From Armigeres subalbatus (lineage: Eukaryota > Arthropoda > Insecta > Diptera > Culicidae): 64,000 bases of DNA. The notes beneath the pieces are model-generated. The model did no database searches, had not been told where the DNA came from, and worked only from the letters and a program-made list of their open reading frames with translations. A program made the translations under genes and the position numbers. The stretch lies in NCBI RefSeq assembly GCF_024139115.2, contig NC_085141.1, positions 401,581,659 through 401,645,658 on the forward strand, read 5' to 3'. Shown in pieces: positions 11,007 through 22,189 of the stretch. Within the stretch, counting starts at the first letter, position 1. Each line of letters opens with the position of its first letter.

Positions 11007-14000
11007 TTACTGCACTCGTTGGTTTTGTTCAAGACGCCACCACCGCTGCAGTTTCGACATAATCTGTTGAGATGCTGTGTTCACCGCATTCCATATAGTT
11101 TCTTCCCGGCACATCCTCTCGACGAGGTTGTCCGGGGTTGTATCCATACCACTAATAAGCAGCATGGTAATGCGTTCTACCTCGAATCGCGGGCATGCGA
11201 ACATCACATGCTCTGCCGATTCTACCTCACCTACACATTCAGGACACTCAGCAGAATCTGCGAAGCCAAACCTGTGTATGAATTTCTTAAAGCAGCCATG
11301 TTCAGACAACACCTGTGTTAGGTGGAAGTTGAGTTGACCATGCTTCCTATCAACCCAGTTGGACACATCTGGAATCAGTCTGTGGGTCCAACCAGAGTGT
11401 ATGTAATTGAGAGTGGCGACACTGTCAGAATTGGAACAAAATTCATCTGTCATTCCCATACAAAATCGTGTTCCAAACGAGCAGGAGACCTGTCAAATGC
11501 GGCACATGTCGCCACTCTTAATTACATACACTCTGGGTCCAACGACCTTTGACTGCGGTGTCCCATGCTCTTTGCCATTTGAACAACGAAGCTGCTCTCT
11601 TGACACGTCGCACTTGCACCGAGTCCCTTTCGTTGTAGCATTCCACATCCTCCTCTAAGAGTGTGTCGATCGGCATCATTCCAGCTATAACGCACACCGC
11701 CTCATATGATATGGTGCGATATGCGCTCGCGACACGTAGACACATCAGCCGGTGTACTCTGATCAATTTCTTTACATTGTACTCGGCTTTTAGTGCTACG
11801 GCCCATGCCGGCACGCCATAACGGATGATAGACAATGCTACGCCAGCTATCAGCCTACGCACTTGACTATGCACCGCCGATCTGTTGGACATCATTCGTG
11901 ATAAAGATTTTATCGCCAATGAAGCCCGCTGACATGCATAATCGACGTGGCTCGTAAAATTGAGCTTATCATCGATCATCACGCCCAGATGCTTGAGAGA
12001 CCTCACGGAGTTAACTGTGCAGGTCCCTACTCTTATCCTAGCCTGTTGCAACCCATGACGGTTATGCACTACCACGACTTCCGTCTTGTGGTGTGCAAGG
12101 GATAACCGTCTCGAGTTGAGCCATTCCTCCACTCTGCCAATCGCGTATGAAGCCTTCAATCTAACTTCGTCGAGAGTGTCACCTGCTACTTCTAGCATTA
12201 CGTCATCCGCGAAGCCTTCTATCTTCACTCCGGCCGGGAGACTTAGGCGTAATACTCCATCGTACATAATATTCCACAGAACCGGTCCGAGGATCGATCC
12301 CTGTGGAACACCCGCGGACACTACGACCGACTTTGACCAGCATCAGTGTCGTATAACAGCACCCTATTCTGAAAATAGCTTTCAGTATCCTGCACAGGTA
12401 ATCCGGAACTCTCAATCGGTGCAGCGAGTCAGCAATTGCTGCCCAGCTAGCATTGTTAAACGCGTTTTTTACATCAAGTGTAATCAACGCGCAGTACCTA
12501 ATACCTCTTCTGTTTAAACCTCTCGCTATCTTGGCCGTATCCGTTACCGCTCGAATTGCTTCGATGGTAGAACGGCCCTTACGGAAGCCATACTGGTTGC
12601 TAGATAAGCCACCAACACACTCTGTATAAGCCGACAATCTATTCAGAATGACCCTTTCTAGCAGCTTTCCAGCTGTGTCGAGTAGGCAAATTGGTCTGTA
12701 TGCCGAAGGATCCCCCGGCTGTTTGCCAGGCTTCGGTAATAGCACCAATTTCTGCCGTTTCCATCGATCTGGGAAGTTTCCTTCGTCCATGCATCTCTGG
12801 AGGCAGCTCCTGAACATATCTGGATTGGCAAGAATGGCGTGTTTAAGGGCCAGGTTTGAAATACCATCCGGGCCTGGCGCCTTATTGAGCTTAAGTTTTC
12901 ATGCGGCTACGATAAGCTCTTCGTTAGTCACTAGCGGTACCACGTCGACTGACTCTGTATGGTGTAGCGGGCCAGTCCGATGGTTCATGTGTCGGAAACA
13001 GTCCCTCTACTATACTGGCTAACAGCTCTGGGGATCTTTCAGGAGGTGTGCTATTGGTCCTAGACATCACTATCCTGTATGCATCGCCCCACGGGGTGTC
13101 ATTCGCCATCCTGCACAGCTGTTCGAAGCAGGCTCGCTTGCTACATTTAATCTCGTAGTTCAGGGCTCTGCTCGCTGTCCGGAATACCCCTCGTCTATCG
13201 AGTCGCTCAGCGTCTGTTCTAGCACGTCGCAACCTTCTTTTAGCTTTAAGACAGGTTCTACGAAGATCTGCAATCGTGTCAGACCACCAGTACACTGGTT
13301 GTCGATTTCCTGGGGGCTGGGCCTTCCTTGGCATCGCCACGTCGCAAGCACGTGTAAGTACTTCCGTCAGGTCGTTACTGCTTAGTCCTGCCCTGGTAGC
13401 ACACATGTTCCAGGTCGGTTGCCGTAACTGATATTCGGCCGAATTTGGTCACAATCAAGTTGCTGTAACCAAATTCGAAAGAAATGTGCTACTTGGGTGT
13501 AGTCCTACTCTCCCAGCGCAGCGCCTCCACCAACAGCTCTTGATTGAACTGTGAAGTGCGTCATCCGGGATCCGTTGCACCACCTCTTCTCGTCGTAGTT
13601 CTCCGGGTATACTCGACCATAAAACGTACTTCCTGATGGTCGCTAGAAGTATGACCCTCGTGGACCATCCATCCCGGTTCTTCAGTCCATCCTGCGCTGC
13701 AGAAGGTGACGTCGATACATGAATCACCGCTCGGTCCTCTGAACGTTGGCACTTGACCTTCGTTCAGCAGAACTACGTTCAATACCGCTAGTGACTCTAG
13801 CAGGATATGACCTCTAGCGTTAGTAAACCGGGAACCCCAGTCCACTGCCCACGCATTGAAGTCACCTGCTACAACTACTGGTTTAAGGCCAGTTAGCTTC
13901 GCCGCAAGAATATCAACTACCCTAGTGTACTGCTCTATACTCCATCTAGGAGGACAGTAGCAGCTACAAAAGTAAACACCGTTTACCTTTGCTATGACGA

Positions 14001-14227
14001 AACCCTCATCGTTAGGCGAAGATATTATCTTCTGGATGGGGTAGCGCCCACAAGTCCAGATTCCCACCATACCGGACTTGTCCGCAATCAAGCTGCCGTT
14101 TCCAACAGGGATGCGCTATGGGTCAGCCAGCAAGGCAACATCAGCTTTACACTCGATAACCGACTGTTGTAGCAGCAGCTGGGCCGGCCGCCTCGCAGTG
14201 GTTCAAGTTTAGCTGTGTTACTTGCAT
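11007..14227 (-). pseudogene. B ORF2: endonuclease-reverse transcriptase, broken
   Basis: The ATG at 14227-14225 reads MQVTQLNLNHCEA and overlaps the end of ORF1. A 4-base insertion near 14185 and an in-frame TAG near 14115 disable the start. The endonuclease (AGDFNAW near 13860, SSDHQ near 13645) and reverse transcriptase (KLLERVILNRL near 12660, FADD complementary to 12202-12213) are clear. So is the terminal Cys-His motif (CPEC...EH..FAC near 11210). Several frameshifts and the MITE at 11393-11535 interrupt it. Stop at 11007. Confidence 0.82.
11393..11535. mobile_element. hAT-type MITE, 143 bp, in the 3' part of element B ORF2
   Basis: The terminal inverted repeats start CAGAGTGTATGTAATT and agree at 27 of 28 positions (through AGAGTGGCGACA). 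The 8-bp duplication GGTCCAAC lies at 11385-11392 and 11536-11543. An 8-bp duplication with CAG-starting TIRs is diagnostic of the hAT superfamily. Flanking B sequence reads on across the insertion when it is ignored. Confidence 0.9.
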
Positions 14228-14771
14228 GTCTGGACCCTTCTAGTGGCCGGAAAGGCCTGCGCACCGGTGAGATGCCTGTTGTCTGCCCCGTAGGACAGAT
14301 CAGGCATCTCGGTGCAGCCTGGCAGGTGCGAGCCTGGTGGTTTTCGGCCCGCACCTACGGCACAGCTTACTACGGTCAGGTCCCTTACAGTCATAGGACT
14401 TATGACCGTGGCCAAGGCACCTGTAGTAGGCCTGATTGGGTTGGCTTGTGCTCAGCGAGCACACCGACCAACCCACCTTCAGTTTTACCTTATCCAACAC
14501 CTTCTTGGCCTCAGCCATAGGTACTTGAATGAGGCAACCTGCATTCCCGCAAAGCCTTTGCGTAACCGAATCGCGGATTCCTGGCTCTCGACATTACACT
14601 GGTCCTTCAGTGCGTCTACCAGGTCTCCGGCTTCGGTTATTTCATCCATGCCCTTGCACTGGATGTTCAGGACTGGGCACAGGGCTCTAACCTGGACCCT
14701 GTCACCCAGGACCTCTTCCGTCAACTTTTATACTCGAAACTCTTCCGAGTAGCATCCCGCTTCAAGACGAG
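14218..14771 (-). pseudogene. B ORF1 (Gag-like) C-terminal part
   Basis: The reading frame enters at the truncation point 14771 with KRDATRKSFEYK and an early TGA. It continues with VRALCPVLNIQCKGMDEIT and degraded zinc knuckles (CRRCG near 14365). It ends ...VQTCK with the TAA at 14220-14218, 10 bases inside ORF2. Homologous to the ORF1 of element C and, more distantly, of A1. Confidence 0.75.
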
Positions 14772-16203
14772 ATCCTGATTATGGTATACTGGTCACAGCA
14801 AACGACATTGGACGATTCTTGGTTTTTGATAGGATTAGGCGTATATGGGCTGACAGTCGAGCTATTCTGTTTCCTGAGTAAAAAGAGTGACATCTTTTTT
14901 GAAAAACAGCAGGCAGGCTAATGGTTCGACTGCCTCCGTCCCGATAAACAACCTGGCAGGCCTCCGGTAACGCTCAACACCTGTCACCTACACTGGTGGG
15001 TAGTAGGTTCAGATGTAACATTCCTGATCTACGTCGATCCGGCTCTGAACACGGTGCTATAAGGCACCGGAGTCAACCCTTGCATGGACCTCACTGTTTA
15101 CAAAGGCACCCATGGGATCACAAAAGGCGACTATCTACAACAGGTAGAGATAAACGGCCCGGATGGGGAACCCTTTTAACATGGAAACAAATTCTACAAT
15201 CAACGAAGGGGCAGGCGGTGCGAATGTTTTCGAAAAGAGTAGGAGGCTGCAGCGATCTCCAGTGATGGCGTAGGCAGCAGTAGCAAGTACCAGCAGTATG
15301 GCCAAGGCTGCTGAGAACCAGGCAGGCCAACAGGAGCTAGGATCCGGGAATAGGGTGTCCACCCCGGAAAGTAGTGCTATTCAGGAGGATCTACAATTCG
15401 GGTGGTCCAACCTGATGGAGGTGCGGAAGCGAGTCAACGAGCTCTATGACTTCGTGAAGGACAAACACAATGTTCACACGAAGATCAAGCTTCTAGTGAC
15501 GAGCATCAAGTCCGCCGTTAAATCTGCTGAGCACGAACAGAACGCGCTCAAAAGAAGAGCGGAAACAGCTGGAAAAGCACTGAAAGATGCAGCGCAGCAT
15601 ACAACAGTCGAGGCACTGCAAACACCAATGAGCTCCCGAAATACTCGCACGGAGAAGCGAAGCAGGGACTCTCCAGGAGAGCAGGAAATCCCGAAGAAGC
15701 AGCGGAACGTGCAAGATTGTGCTAGCGTACTGAAGGAAGGCGTCGAGAACGGTGATTGGCAAACCGTGGAAAGTCAGCGGGAGAAGAGAAAGAAGCAGAA
15801 GGAGTACGTGGAAAAGAAGAAGGAGCAGAAAAAGAAAGAAAAACATCGCTCTTCTCGTGAGCGGGTCAAGGGGGACGCCTTAATAGTCGAAGTGAACGAC
15901 AAAACGACATACGCAGCGATATTACGAAAGGTGAGAGAAGACCCGGTTCTCAAGGACTTGGGTGAAAAAGTGGTAAGGACTAGGCGTACTCAGAAGGGGG
16001 AATTGCTGTTCAAGCTGAAGAAGGATCTCACGGTCAAGAGCTCGGCCTTCCGGGAGCTCATTGCCAATTCCTTAGGTAGTGAAGGAAACGTAAGGGCTTT
16101 AACGCAGGAGGCCGTGGTCGAATGCAGAGACCTGGACGAGATCACTACGATAGACGAACTGAGGGATGCACTGACCTCACAATGCACGCTGGGGGAAGTT
16201 CAG
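14772..16203 (+). mobile_element. R1-clade element A2, 3' piece (5' UTR and ORF1), 3'-truncated
   Basis: Matches A1 from 4989 onward (ATCCTGATTATGGTATACTGG...) through the 5' UTR and most of ORF1, then diverges after GGGGGAAGTTCAGATC near 16203. ORF2 and the 3' end are missing. Confidence 0.83.
15181..16203 (+). pseudogene. A2 ORF1 (Gag-like), one internal stop, truncated before the zinc knuckles
   Basis: The ATG at 15181 opens a frame that meets TAG near 15271. From 15298 it is open again without a break to the truncation point and beyond (336 codons, about the last 35 of non-element origin). It contains the same Lys/Glu-rich central segment and the ECRDLDEITT block as A1. A2 retains the base missing from A1 near 5433, so it shows the ancestral frame there. 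Confidence 0.8.
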
Positions 16204-17439
16204 ATCAGAGCTGGCATTTCCTCACACACTGTGCACAATGAGGAGATTTTAATACACACCACAGAGAGTGACGCTGATACTCATCGTGTAACAAAGCCAA
16301 CACGGTGAGTAAGGACGAAGACGAAGAGTGAGAGAATTATTCCGGTGAGAGTTGGGCCAACACAAAATTGTGCCACTAAGTGCAATATTCTTGGAAACGA
16401 TATCGTTTTCTACCAGGCTGGCTGAATTTTTTTGGAACACACATATTTCGCCTTGAAAAATTAGTTAATTACGTCTCAGTTAGAAACGGCGGGGTTTTAA
16501 TAAAGTTTAATGCTCCATGCTAAAAAGTATAGCATTGACAAATAAGGATTTAATAAAAAGGATAAGAAGAAGAAGCCAAAAGATGATGTTTGAAAGGAAT
16601 GGCACGGGAAAGCAAGGTGAAATTTTTAAAACGCTTCTCGAAATTTCTAGAAGCAATTTAGATAAAACGGTTAGCAGTACGGGGATGAACTTTCCTTGTA
16701 TTGTATAATAAACACATAATTTTGATTTTGATTTTTATTTTGTGATATTGCACTTGTGAGAAGAGTTTTAAAAATTGCTGTGCTTTCCCGTGCCATTTTT
16801 TTTTAAAAATATCTTTCCGCTTCTTCTTCATCATGCAACCTTATTTGCATTGAGACGGAAGGGGAATTTAAACTGATTATTTTTAGCTTGGCGTAAATCA
16901 TAAATCTTTTCGAAATTTATTTAACACAGAGTTGTGCATAATAGACAGTGTTTTGCAATGAAATTGTATACACTTTCATACGGCCGTGAACATTATTTTG
17001 AAGGTTGTAGACAATGAAATAACTTCATCTAATAATAAGGGTTGATCAGTATTCCGAAGACAAACACACAAAAACCCATTGTCAGAGCAGGAGTATATTA
17101 ATTGGGCATGATGCTAACATCAAGAAAAAATTAGCGCTGAAATGAAATAATGGAACTTTATATAGGTTCAATGTTTTCTGTTTTTTTTTCGAATTTAGAA
17201 CCTTTATATTTACCAAGATTATCTGACAGAAATTGTATCTAGAAATCGTCTCGTCAGTAACTTATTTTAAAGCAGGTGGGGCGAAATAATGTTGGTAGTA
17301 CAAGGCTTCTAAATAGCTTTTCCCACAGACATCCCAAAAGCCAGCAAAAACAAAAATAACTTATGACGCATAAATAGTATCAACATCAACAGCTACGTTT
17401 AACTTTATTTGGCAATATTAATTTTCATTCTGTTTGATT
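16204..17439. other. Noncoding between elements A2 and C
   Basis: No gene is seen. It holds an imperfect inverted repeat at 16562-16832: AAGAAGAAG..GGCACGGGAAAGC..TTTTTAAAA on the left and the reverse complement on the right, with ~120 bp between the arms. This is possibly a decayed MITE. Confidence 0.5.
16562..16832. repeat. Imperfect inverted repeat, possible old MITE
   Basis: Arms 16562-16640 and 16757-16832 share GGCACGGGAAAGCA and the adjoining AAGAAGAAG and TTTTTAAAA blocks in inverse orientation. I could not define clear termini or a target duplication. Confidence 0.5.
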
Positions 17440-18576
17440 CACCAAACAGTACGGTGGTACCAAAGTCTACCCAAACTGAGGCTCAAGTATTTGCGGGTAC
17501 GTCAGGGGTGACCGCTCCAACGGAGCAGACACAAAAACGGGGAGACAGTCTCCAGGGGATGAGCTCCTTGGGGGCCGCTCCAAAACGCGGAGGGTTACTA
17601 CCCCGAACAAGGGTAGTGGGCCTAGGAAGCTGAACCCCGGCCAGGTACCTCCAAAACTGGGGGAGGAAGGACCTGGAAAGGTCCGTCCACCCAGGAAAGA
17701 CGGTGGTAAGGGGTTACGGCAGGCTGAGAGCTCTCAGCCGCACCAGACCAGGGAAATAGAGGGGGATGACGCCTCCTGGACCCTGGTCAAGAACAAGAGG
17801 AATCCGAAGACGTCAAGGGCCGAAAAGAAGGCCCAGGCGAATGAGGGTAGCAAGAAGTCTAGGGTAGGCGCCAATCGCTCCAGGGGCGATGCCCTAGTCA
17901 TCACGGCGGACGAGGCTAAGTACTCGGACGTTTTGAAGGCGATGAGGAGTGACGTTAAGCTCGGTGAACTCGGCGCCGACGTACGTCGAATAAGACGTAC
18001 CCGGACGGGCGAGATGATCCTCGAGCTGAAGCGGGCGTCTCGCAAAAGGGCGCCGCCTACAAGAAGTTGGCGGAGGAAGCCCTAGGCGAGACGGTCAATG
18101 TGAGGGCACTCACGACGGAGGTGAATCTAAGGGTTAAAGACCTGGACGAGATCACCGAAGTCGAAGAGCTCGTCACGGCACTGCGGCGACAGTGTGAAGT
18201 GGAGACGCCCACCGCAGCCGTTCGGCTACGGAAAGGTCCGGCAGGGACTCAGGTAGCATTGGTTCGGCTATCTGCAGCGGATGCCTCCAAGGTAGTCAAG
18301 TTAGGGAGCGTCAAGGTGGGATGGTCGGTGTGCCCTGTGGGCATATACGAGCAACCCGAAGTTTGCTTCAAGTGTCTGGAACCGGGGAACAAGCAATGGG
18401 ACTGCAAAGGCCCTGACAGAAGAAAGCTCTGTCGACGCTGCGGATTGGAGGGCACAATGCTGCGCGAACCCTCCCAATTGTTTGATTTGTTCCAGCAAAG
18501 CTGTGATCAGCAAGCACCCCATGGGGGTCTCAAGTGCCCGGCGTTAAGGCGTGTTGCAAATTCACAGTGCAGGTAA
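17440..18576 (+). pseudogene. C ORF1 (Gag-like), frameshifted
   Basis: The Gly/Pro/Lys-rich N-terminal part (17440-17760) is interrupted by stops. Then SRGDALVITADEAKYSDVLK (near 17878) follows, with a frame change near 18035. Then VRALTTEVNLRVKDLDEIT (near 18100) and degenerate zinc knuckles CFKCLEPGNKQWDC and CRRCG (18360-18450) appear, one with His replaced by Lys/Gln context. TAA at 18574-18576. Confidence 0.75.
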
Positions 18577-19185
18577 CGCAGCTAAACCTGAACCACTGTG
18601 ATGCAGCCCAGCAACTGCTGTGTCAGACAGTTGCTGAATGGAGGACGGATATTGCCATCATAGATCCATCACAGATCCTTACCGGGTACCCGCCAGGAAC
18701 GATAATTGGGTCACCGATGGGTCTAAAATGGCGGCGATATGGACAACGGGGAAATACGCAGTCCAACAGTTGGTGTCTTCGACATACGAGGGCTTCGTCA
18801 TTGCCAAAATCAACGGGGTCTTCTTCTGCAGCTGCTATGCGTCTCTTCGATAGTCGATCGAGCAGTTGAGTCGTACGCTGGATTGTTTTACGGCTACCTT
18901 GATGGGGCGTAGGCCGGTGGTGATAGCGGGGGACTTCAACGCTTGGGCCATGGAGTGGGGAAGCCGTTCCACGAATCAACCGGGCAGATCCTGCTGGAAT
19001 CACTGGCCATGTTGGATATGGATCTGGCCAATATCGGTACCAAAAGTACCTACAGCTGGAACGGGGCCGAGTCGATTATCGACGTTACGTTCTGGAGCCC
19101 TGGCCAAACGAGTAGTTCGAACTGGAGGGTAGATGATGGCTGCACTCACAGCGACCACCTGGCGGTTCGCTGCAGTATCGACTAT
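18576..19185 (+). pseudogene. C ORF2 remnant: endonuclease domain only
   Basis: Begins QLNLNHCDAAQQLLCQ immediately after the ORF1 stop. The overlapping start codon is ACG instead of ATG. The endonuclease motifs GDFNAW (near 18930), IDVTFWSPG (near 19078) and SDHLAVR (near 19150) are present across frame changes. One stop replaces a Trp-like position near 18855. Confidence 0.75.
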
Positions 19186-20783
19186 TCTCCACAATTGCTC
19201 TTGCAAGTACGTGGACATATGTAGTTTCTCAAACAAACGAAATTTTTTTCATACATTCCTGAACAAATTTTTTTTTGCCAGAATGCGTATTTTTGACCAA
19301 AAATGTCACATATGCAGTATTTAAAACAAACGGTTCATATGTCTTCGTAAGAGTTGTAGCAAAAGTTCTCCTAGAAAACTTTGTCGGAGACAACAAGTTC
19401 GTATTTCGTTTACTTTTGGAGATTTGTTACGTTTTATGCTCACCACCCCCATAAAATAGTTTTTATGAAGAATCAAACCTTATATGTTGTGAAGTGGAAA
19501 AAATAAATTTTTCATCTCATTTTTAGAGGATTCAACAGTTAGTTGAATACCTCCACAGAAGCGCATAAACTTACTGATAAAACGTCTCGAAGACACCACT
19601 ACGCTGAATTGCATAATGAAGGTTATCTTTGAATAATCTAGCTTTAAACACGATTTTAGCCACTGTGCGGTGGTCTTCTTTACGTACCGTTCTCTTCAAT
19701 CAGCGGTTTCCATTAGGTACACGCCATTTTTGAGCGGTATTTTTCACGTGCTGCACTTTGTGCAAGTAGATTTTATCACACATCTGATTTTATTAGGGCG
19801 GATTTCAATACTCACCGTTTTTTCTCACGACTGTAGTTTCTGCAATGCTGCTTTGCTTTTATCAAACGATCATCACATCAGGCCAAATTACGTTTTTGGA
19901 AACATTTCACTGTACATAATCTAGAATAAACAAAACCCTTCCAAAACAGCGTCTGGTCTATATTTTATTGTTTCTTTCCGTCATATCACGGTTGTTTCCA
20001 ATGTAATTATTCTTCAAAGTTAAGGAATCACTCGTCACGAGAAGCACGACAACATGCGATTCTCCTGCGAGAGCATCTGTCCTGCAATGAAAGGATGTCG
20101 ATGAATCTATTTTGCAGCCAGGTTGTTCCGACGCTTCGATACAGCAGTGCCACCACACTGAGACAATCAAACTGTCCTCACCGTCATCATCATTCATGTG
20201 CGAGTGGTTTAGAAGATATCAGAATACCGTCAACAGGTGTGACATTGGGTCATAGCTTTTATGAACATTTTATAGGTCGGATATCTGAATTGTTCAAATA
20301 GGTGTCTCATATTTTAGTTTTCTTTTCCTCAGATATGCAGGGTTACGGCTCCTGGGTTACCTTTCATAAATATCACGCATATGAGTACGTATGGTAGCAA
20401 AAAGAAGCGACTGATTAGTGCTATATTTCATTGTTTCGCACTAAGATGAATATCTGTTCAGTGAGATGGAAAAAAGGAACAATTTTTCAATTATAAAGAC
20501 ATTCATAGTAATTGAAAAAGCAGCCCATTCGCACCCCCAACTTGTCCCATTGTTACCCCTGTTGACGGTATTTGTCTTGTATGCACTTCATAGGAGAAAC
20601 TAGACCATCTTTTGGAATATTGACTGCATCTCATTTTAGAGCGTCTATGAAATAGTTTTTAGCACATCTGTGAGAAGAAATAAACGATAATAAAATTGTT
20701 GTTGCGCGGTGTTACAGTTTAATTGATTAAGTACTGTTTAGAGCCTTGCCCACATCTCGCTGGTTTGCTTTAAATATATGTTG
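19186..20783. other. Intergenic upstream of DM4/DM12 copy 2
   Basis: No reading frame or RNA gene that I can support. AT-rich. The part 20380-20490 resembles 1455-1560 downstream of copy 1. Confidence 0.5.
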
Positions 20784-20818
20784 TTATAAGCTTCAAAAGT
20801 ATTGATCGACTAGTCAGT
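20784..20818 (+). promoter_or_regulatory. Core promoter of DM4/DM12 copy 2: TATA-like box and arthropod initiator
   Basis: TTATAAG at 20784-20790 lies about 30 bases before TCAGT at 20814-20818, the arthropod initiator consensus, placing the start near A20816. The ATG follows 26 bases later, giving a short 5' UTR. Spacing and motifs fit a standard Pol II core promoter. Confidence 0.6.
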
Positions 20819-20841
20819 GAGATAAAGCATTCGTATCAACG

Positions 20842-22047
20842 ATGAAGCCGATCCTTTTCTTAGTTTTAATAGCAACCTATGAGGTCGCTAGTTTTACAAT
20901 TAATGAAGCAAATGATTCCGTTGTGTATAGTCAGAATGCAACTAACGCTGAGAAGACATTGTCAAGGGCAAAGAGGTTTCTGCTATTCCCAAAAAGTGCT
21001 TTAGCACTTGTGAGTTTGAAACAAATTGTTATTCTCGAAATTATTTTAATTTTATTAACTTATTTACAGGTGACCATTGCGGCAGCGAAAATTCTAATAT
21101 TTCGTTATCCAGCGACGTCTTTTGGTCTTATAGAGTGGGATTTGTTATACCCTCTTCCAGACTATACAAACCGCATTTCGCAATTTAAACTTGGTGAAAT
21201 ATTTATGAAGGCAAAAGGGCCAGTGTTACCTCCCCCGACGGCTCCAAAGCCAACAACGACATCGAAACCACCCGCACCCACAGTTCCGTTGAAATATTCA
21301 CAGCATGAACATCACCTCGGGCATGAAGTATCGGAAATAGAGATACAATCGTATCTGAAAGATCATCCGGAAACATGGGTACCTCCGGGATATGGCAAAG
21401 ATAGATCGGACTGGTTCGCACCAAACTCCTACAATCCATATCAGCAACCAGGCATAAGCCCGATTTATGAGTCTTACAAACGACGCGATCAGACAAATTT
21501 CAATCGCAAAGCGGCAGCTGTGGACGATTCAAATGGTAACGATTTTATAGAAGAGGAAGACAGGTTTAACATCAGTCAACATCGCGATTGGGAAAATTTC
21601 TATCACTACCGCGAAAGGCGAGATTTGTATCATACAATTGAACACATTTTAGGGCACAGGTATGTAGTATTATGTAGCAATGCATAACCGTCCTCTAATA
21701 CAATCGAACCGTCGATTTTCAGCCACCGGTTGCAGATGAAATCGTGTGTTTTGCGAGCCATATGTGAAGCGCGAAATCTACTTCTTCCACAAGGAAAGTC
21801 CATGATGGTGGATATAGTCAGGCTTGTGTTCAGGTTGGTCATGGTTCAGTTCTGCGATTGATGGAAGACTTAATGGTCCGATGTGTTGTATATTTGCAGT
21901 GTTCCATTAAAGGATGACCTTCAAGATGACTACAGCAAAGCGATGAGACATGAAAATTCCAATTGTGCGGCTGTTTATGGCGAAAAATGCGCCATTAGTA
22001 TTCTGGCGCTGGTTCTTTTCGGAAAATTTGAACCCTCCAATGATTGA
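20842..22047 (+). CDS. DM4/DM12 family secreted protein, copy 2 (complete)
   Basis: Spliced as 20842-21009, 21070-21659, 21723-21833 and 21900-22047, giving 338 residues. The ATG is the first after the initiator and opens a signal peptide (MKPILFLVLIATYEVAS). The first intron (21010-21069, GTGAGT...TTTACAG, 60 bp) is a multiple of three without a stop, so a reading that keeps it is possible but unlikely. The mature part has KRFLLFP near the start, GLIEWDLLYPLPDY, a proline/threonine linker and a charged middle. The C-terminal DM4/DM12 module has conserved cysteines (CVLRAICEARNLLLPQGKSM; NC..VYGEKCAISILALVLFGKFEPS). Paralogue of the partial gene at the left edge, 19.9 kb away in the same orientation. 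The function of the family is unknown to me; secretion is inferred from the signal peptide. Confidence 0.92.
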
Positions 22048-22053
22048 ATTTTT

Positions 22054-22059
22054 AATAAA
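22054..22059 (+). other. Poly(A) signal of DM4/DM12 copy 2
   Basis: AATAAA 7 bases after the TGA stop, matching the arrangement in copy 1. Confidence 0.6.
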
Positions 22060-22189
22060 ACACACACATACACATTTTTGTGTTATTATTATGACTAAGG
22101 TACAGTGGGGTAAGTGAAAAAATCACAAATATTTCAATAATGAAGCATAGAATTAATCCATTTCACTTCACAATCATCCGTTGTTTTCC

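Larger units (their letters stand above)
10552..14771 (-). mobile_element. R1-clade element B, 5'-truncated, antisense insertion inside A2
   Basis: On the minus strand this reads from mid ORF1 (14771) through ORF2 to a 3' UTR and an A-tail, which appears as the T-run 10552-10569 on the plus strand. It is distinct in sequence from A1/A2 but has the same architecture, and it is closer to element C. It splits A2: A2 leader on its left, A2 leader from AGATCCTGATTATGG on its right. About 40 bases of A2 were lost at the junction and no clear target duplication is visible. Confidence 0.85.
17440..19185 (+). mobile_element. R1-clade element C, 5' and 3' truncated
   Basis: ORF1 with zinc knuckles followed by the endonuclease part of ORF2, in the same order as A1. 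The protein sequence is nearest to element B (QLNLNHC.AAQQLL, GDFNAWA.EWGSR). It ends inside the endonuclease domain soon after the DHLAVRCS block and no reverse transcriptase follows. Confidence 0.8.

Noticed and set aside
21010..21069. Reading through this stretch as coding in DM4/DM12 copy 2
   Set aside because: It is open only by chance length; GTGAGT and TTTACAG are strong splice sites and 60 bp is a typical small intron.
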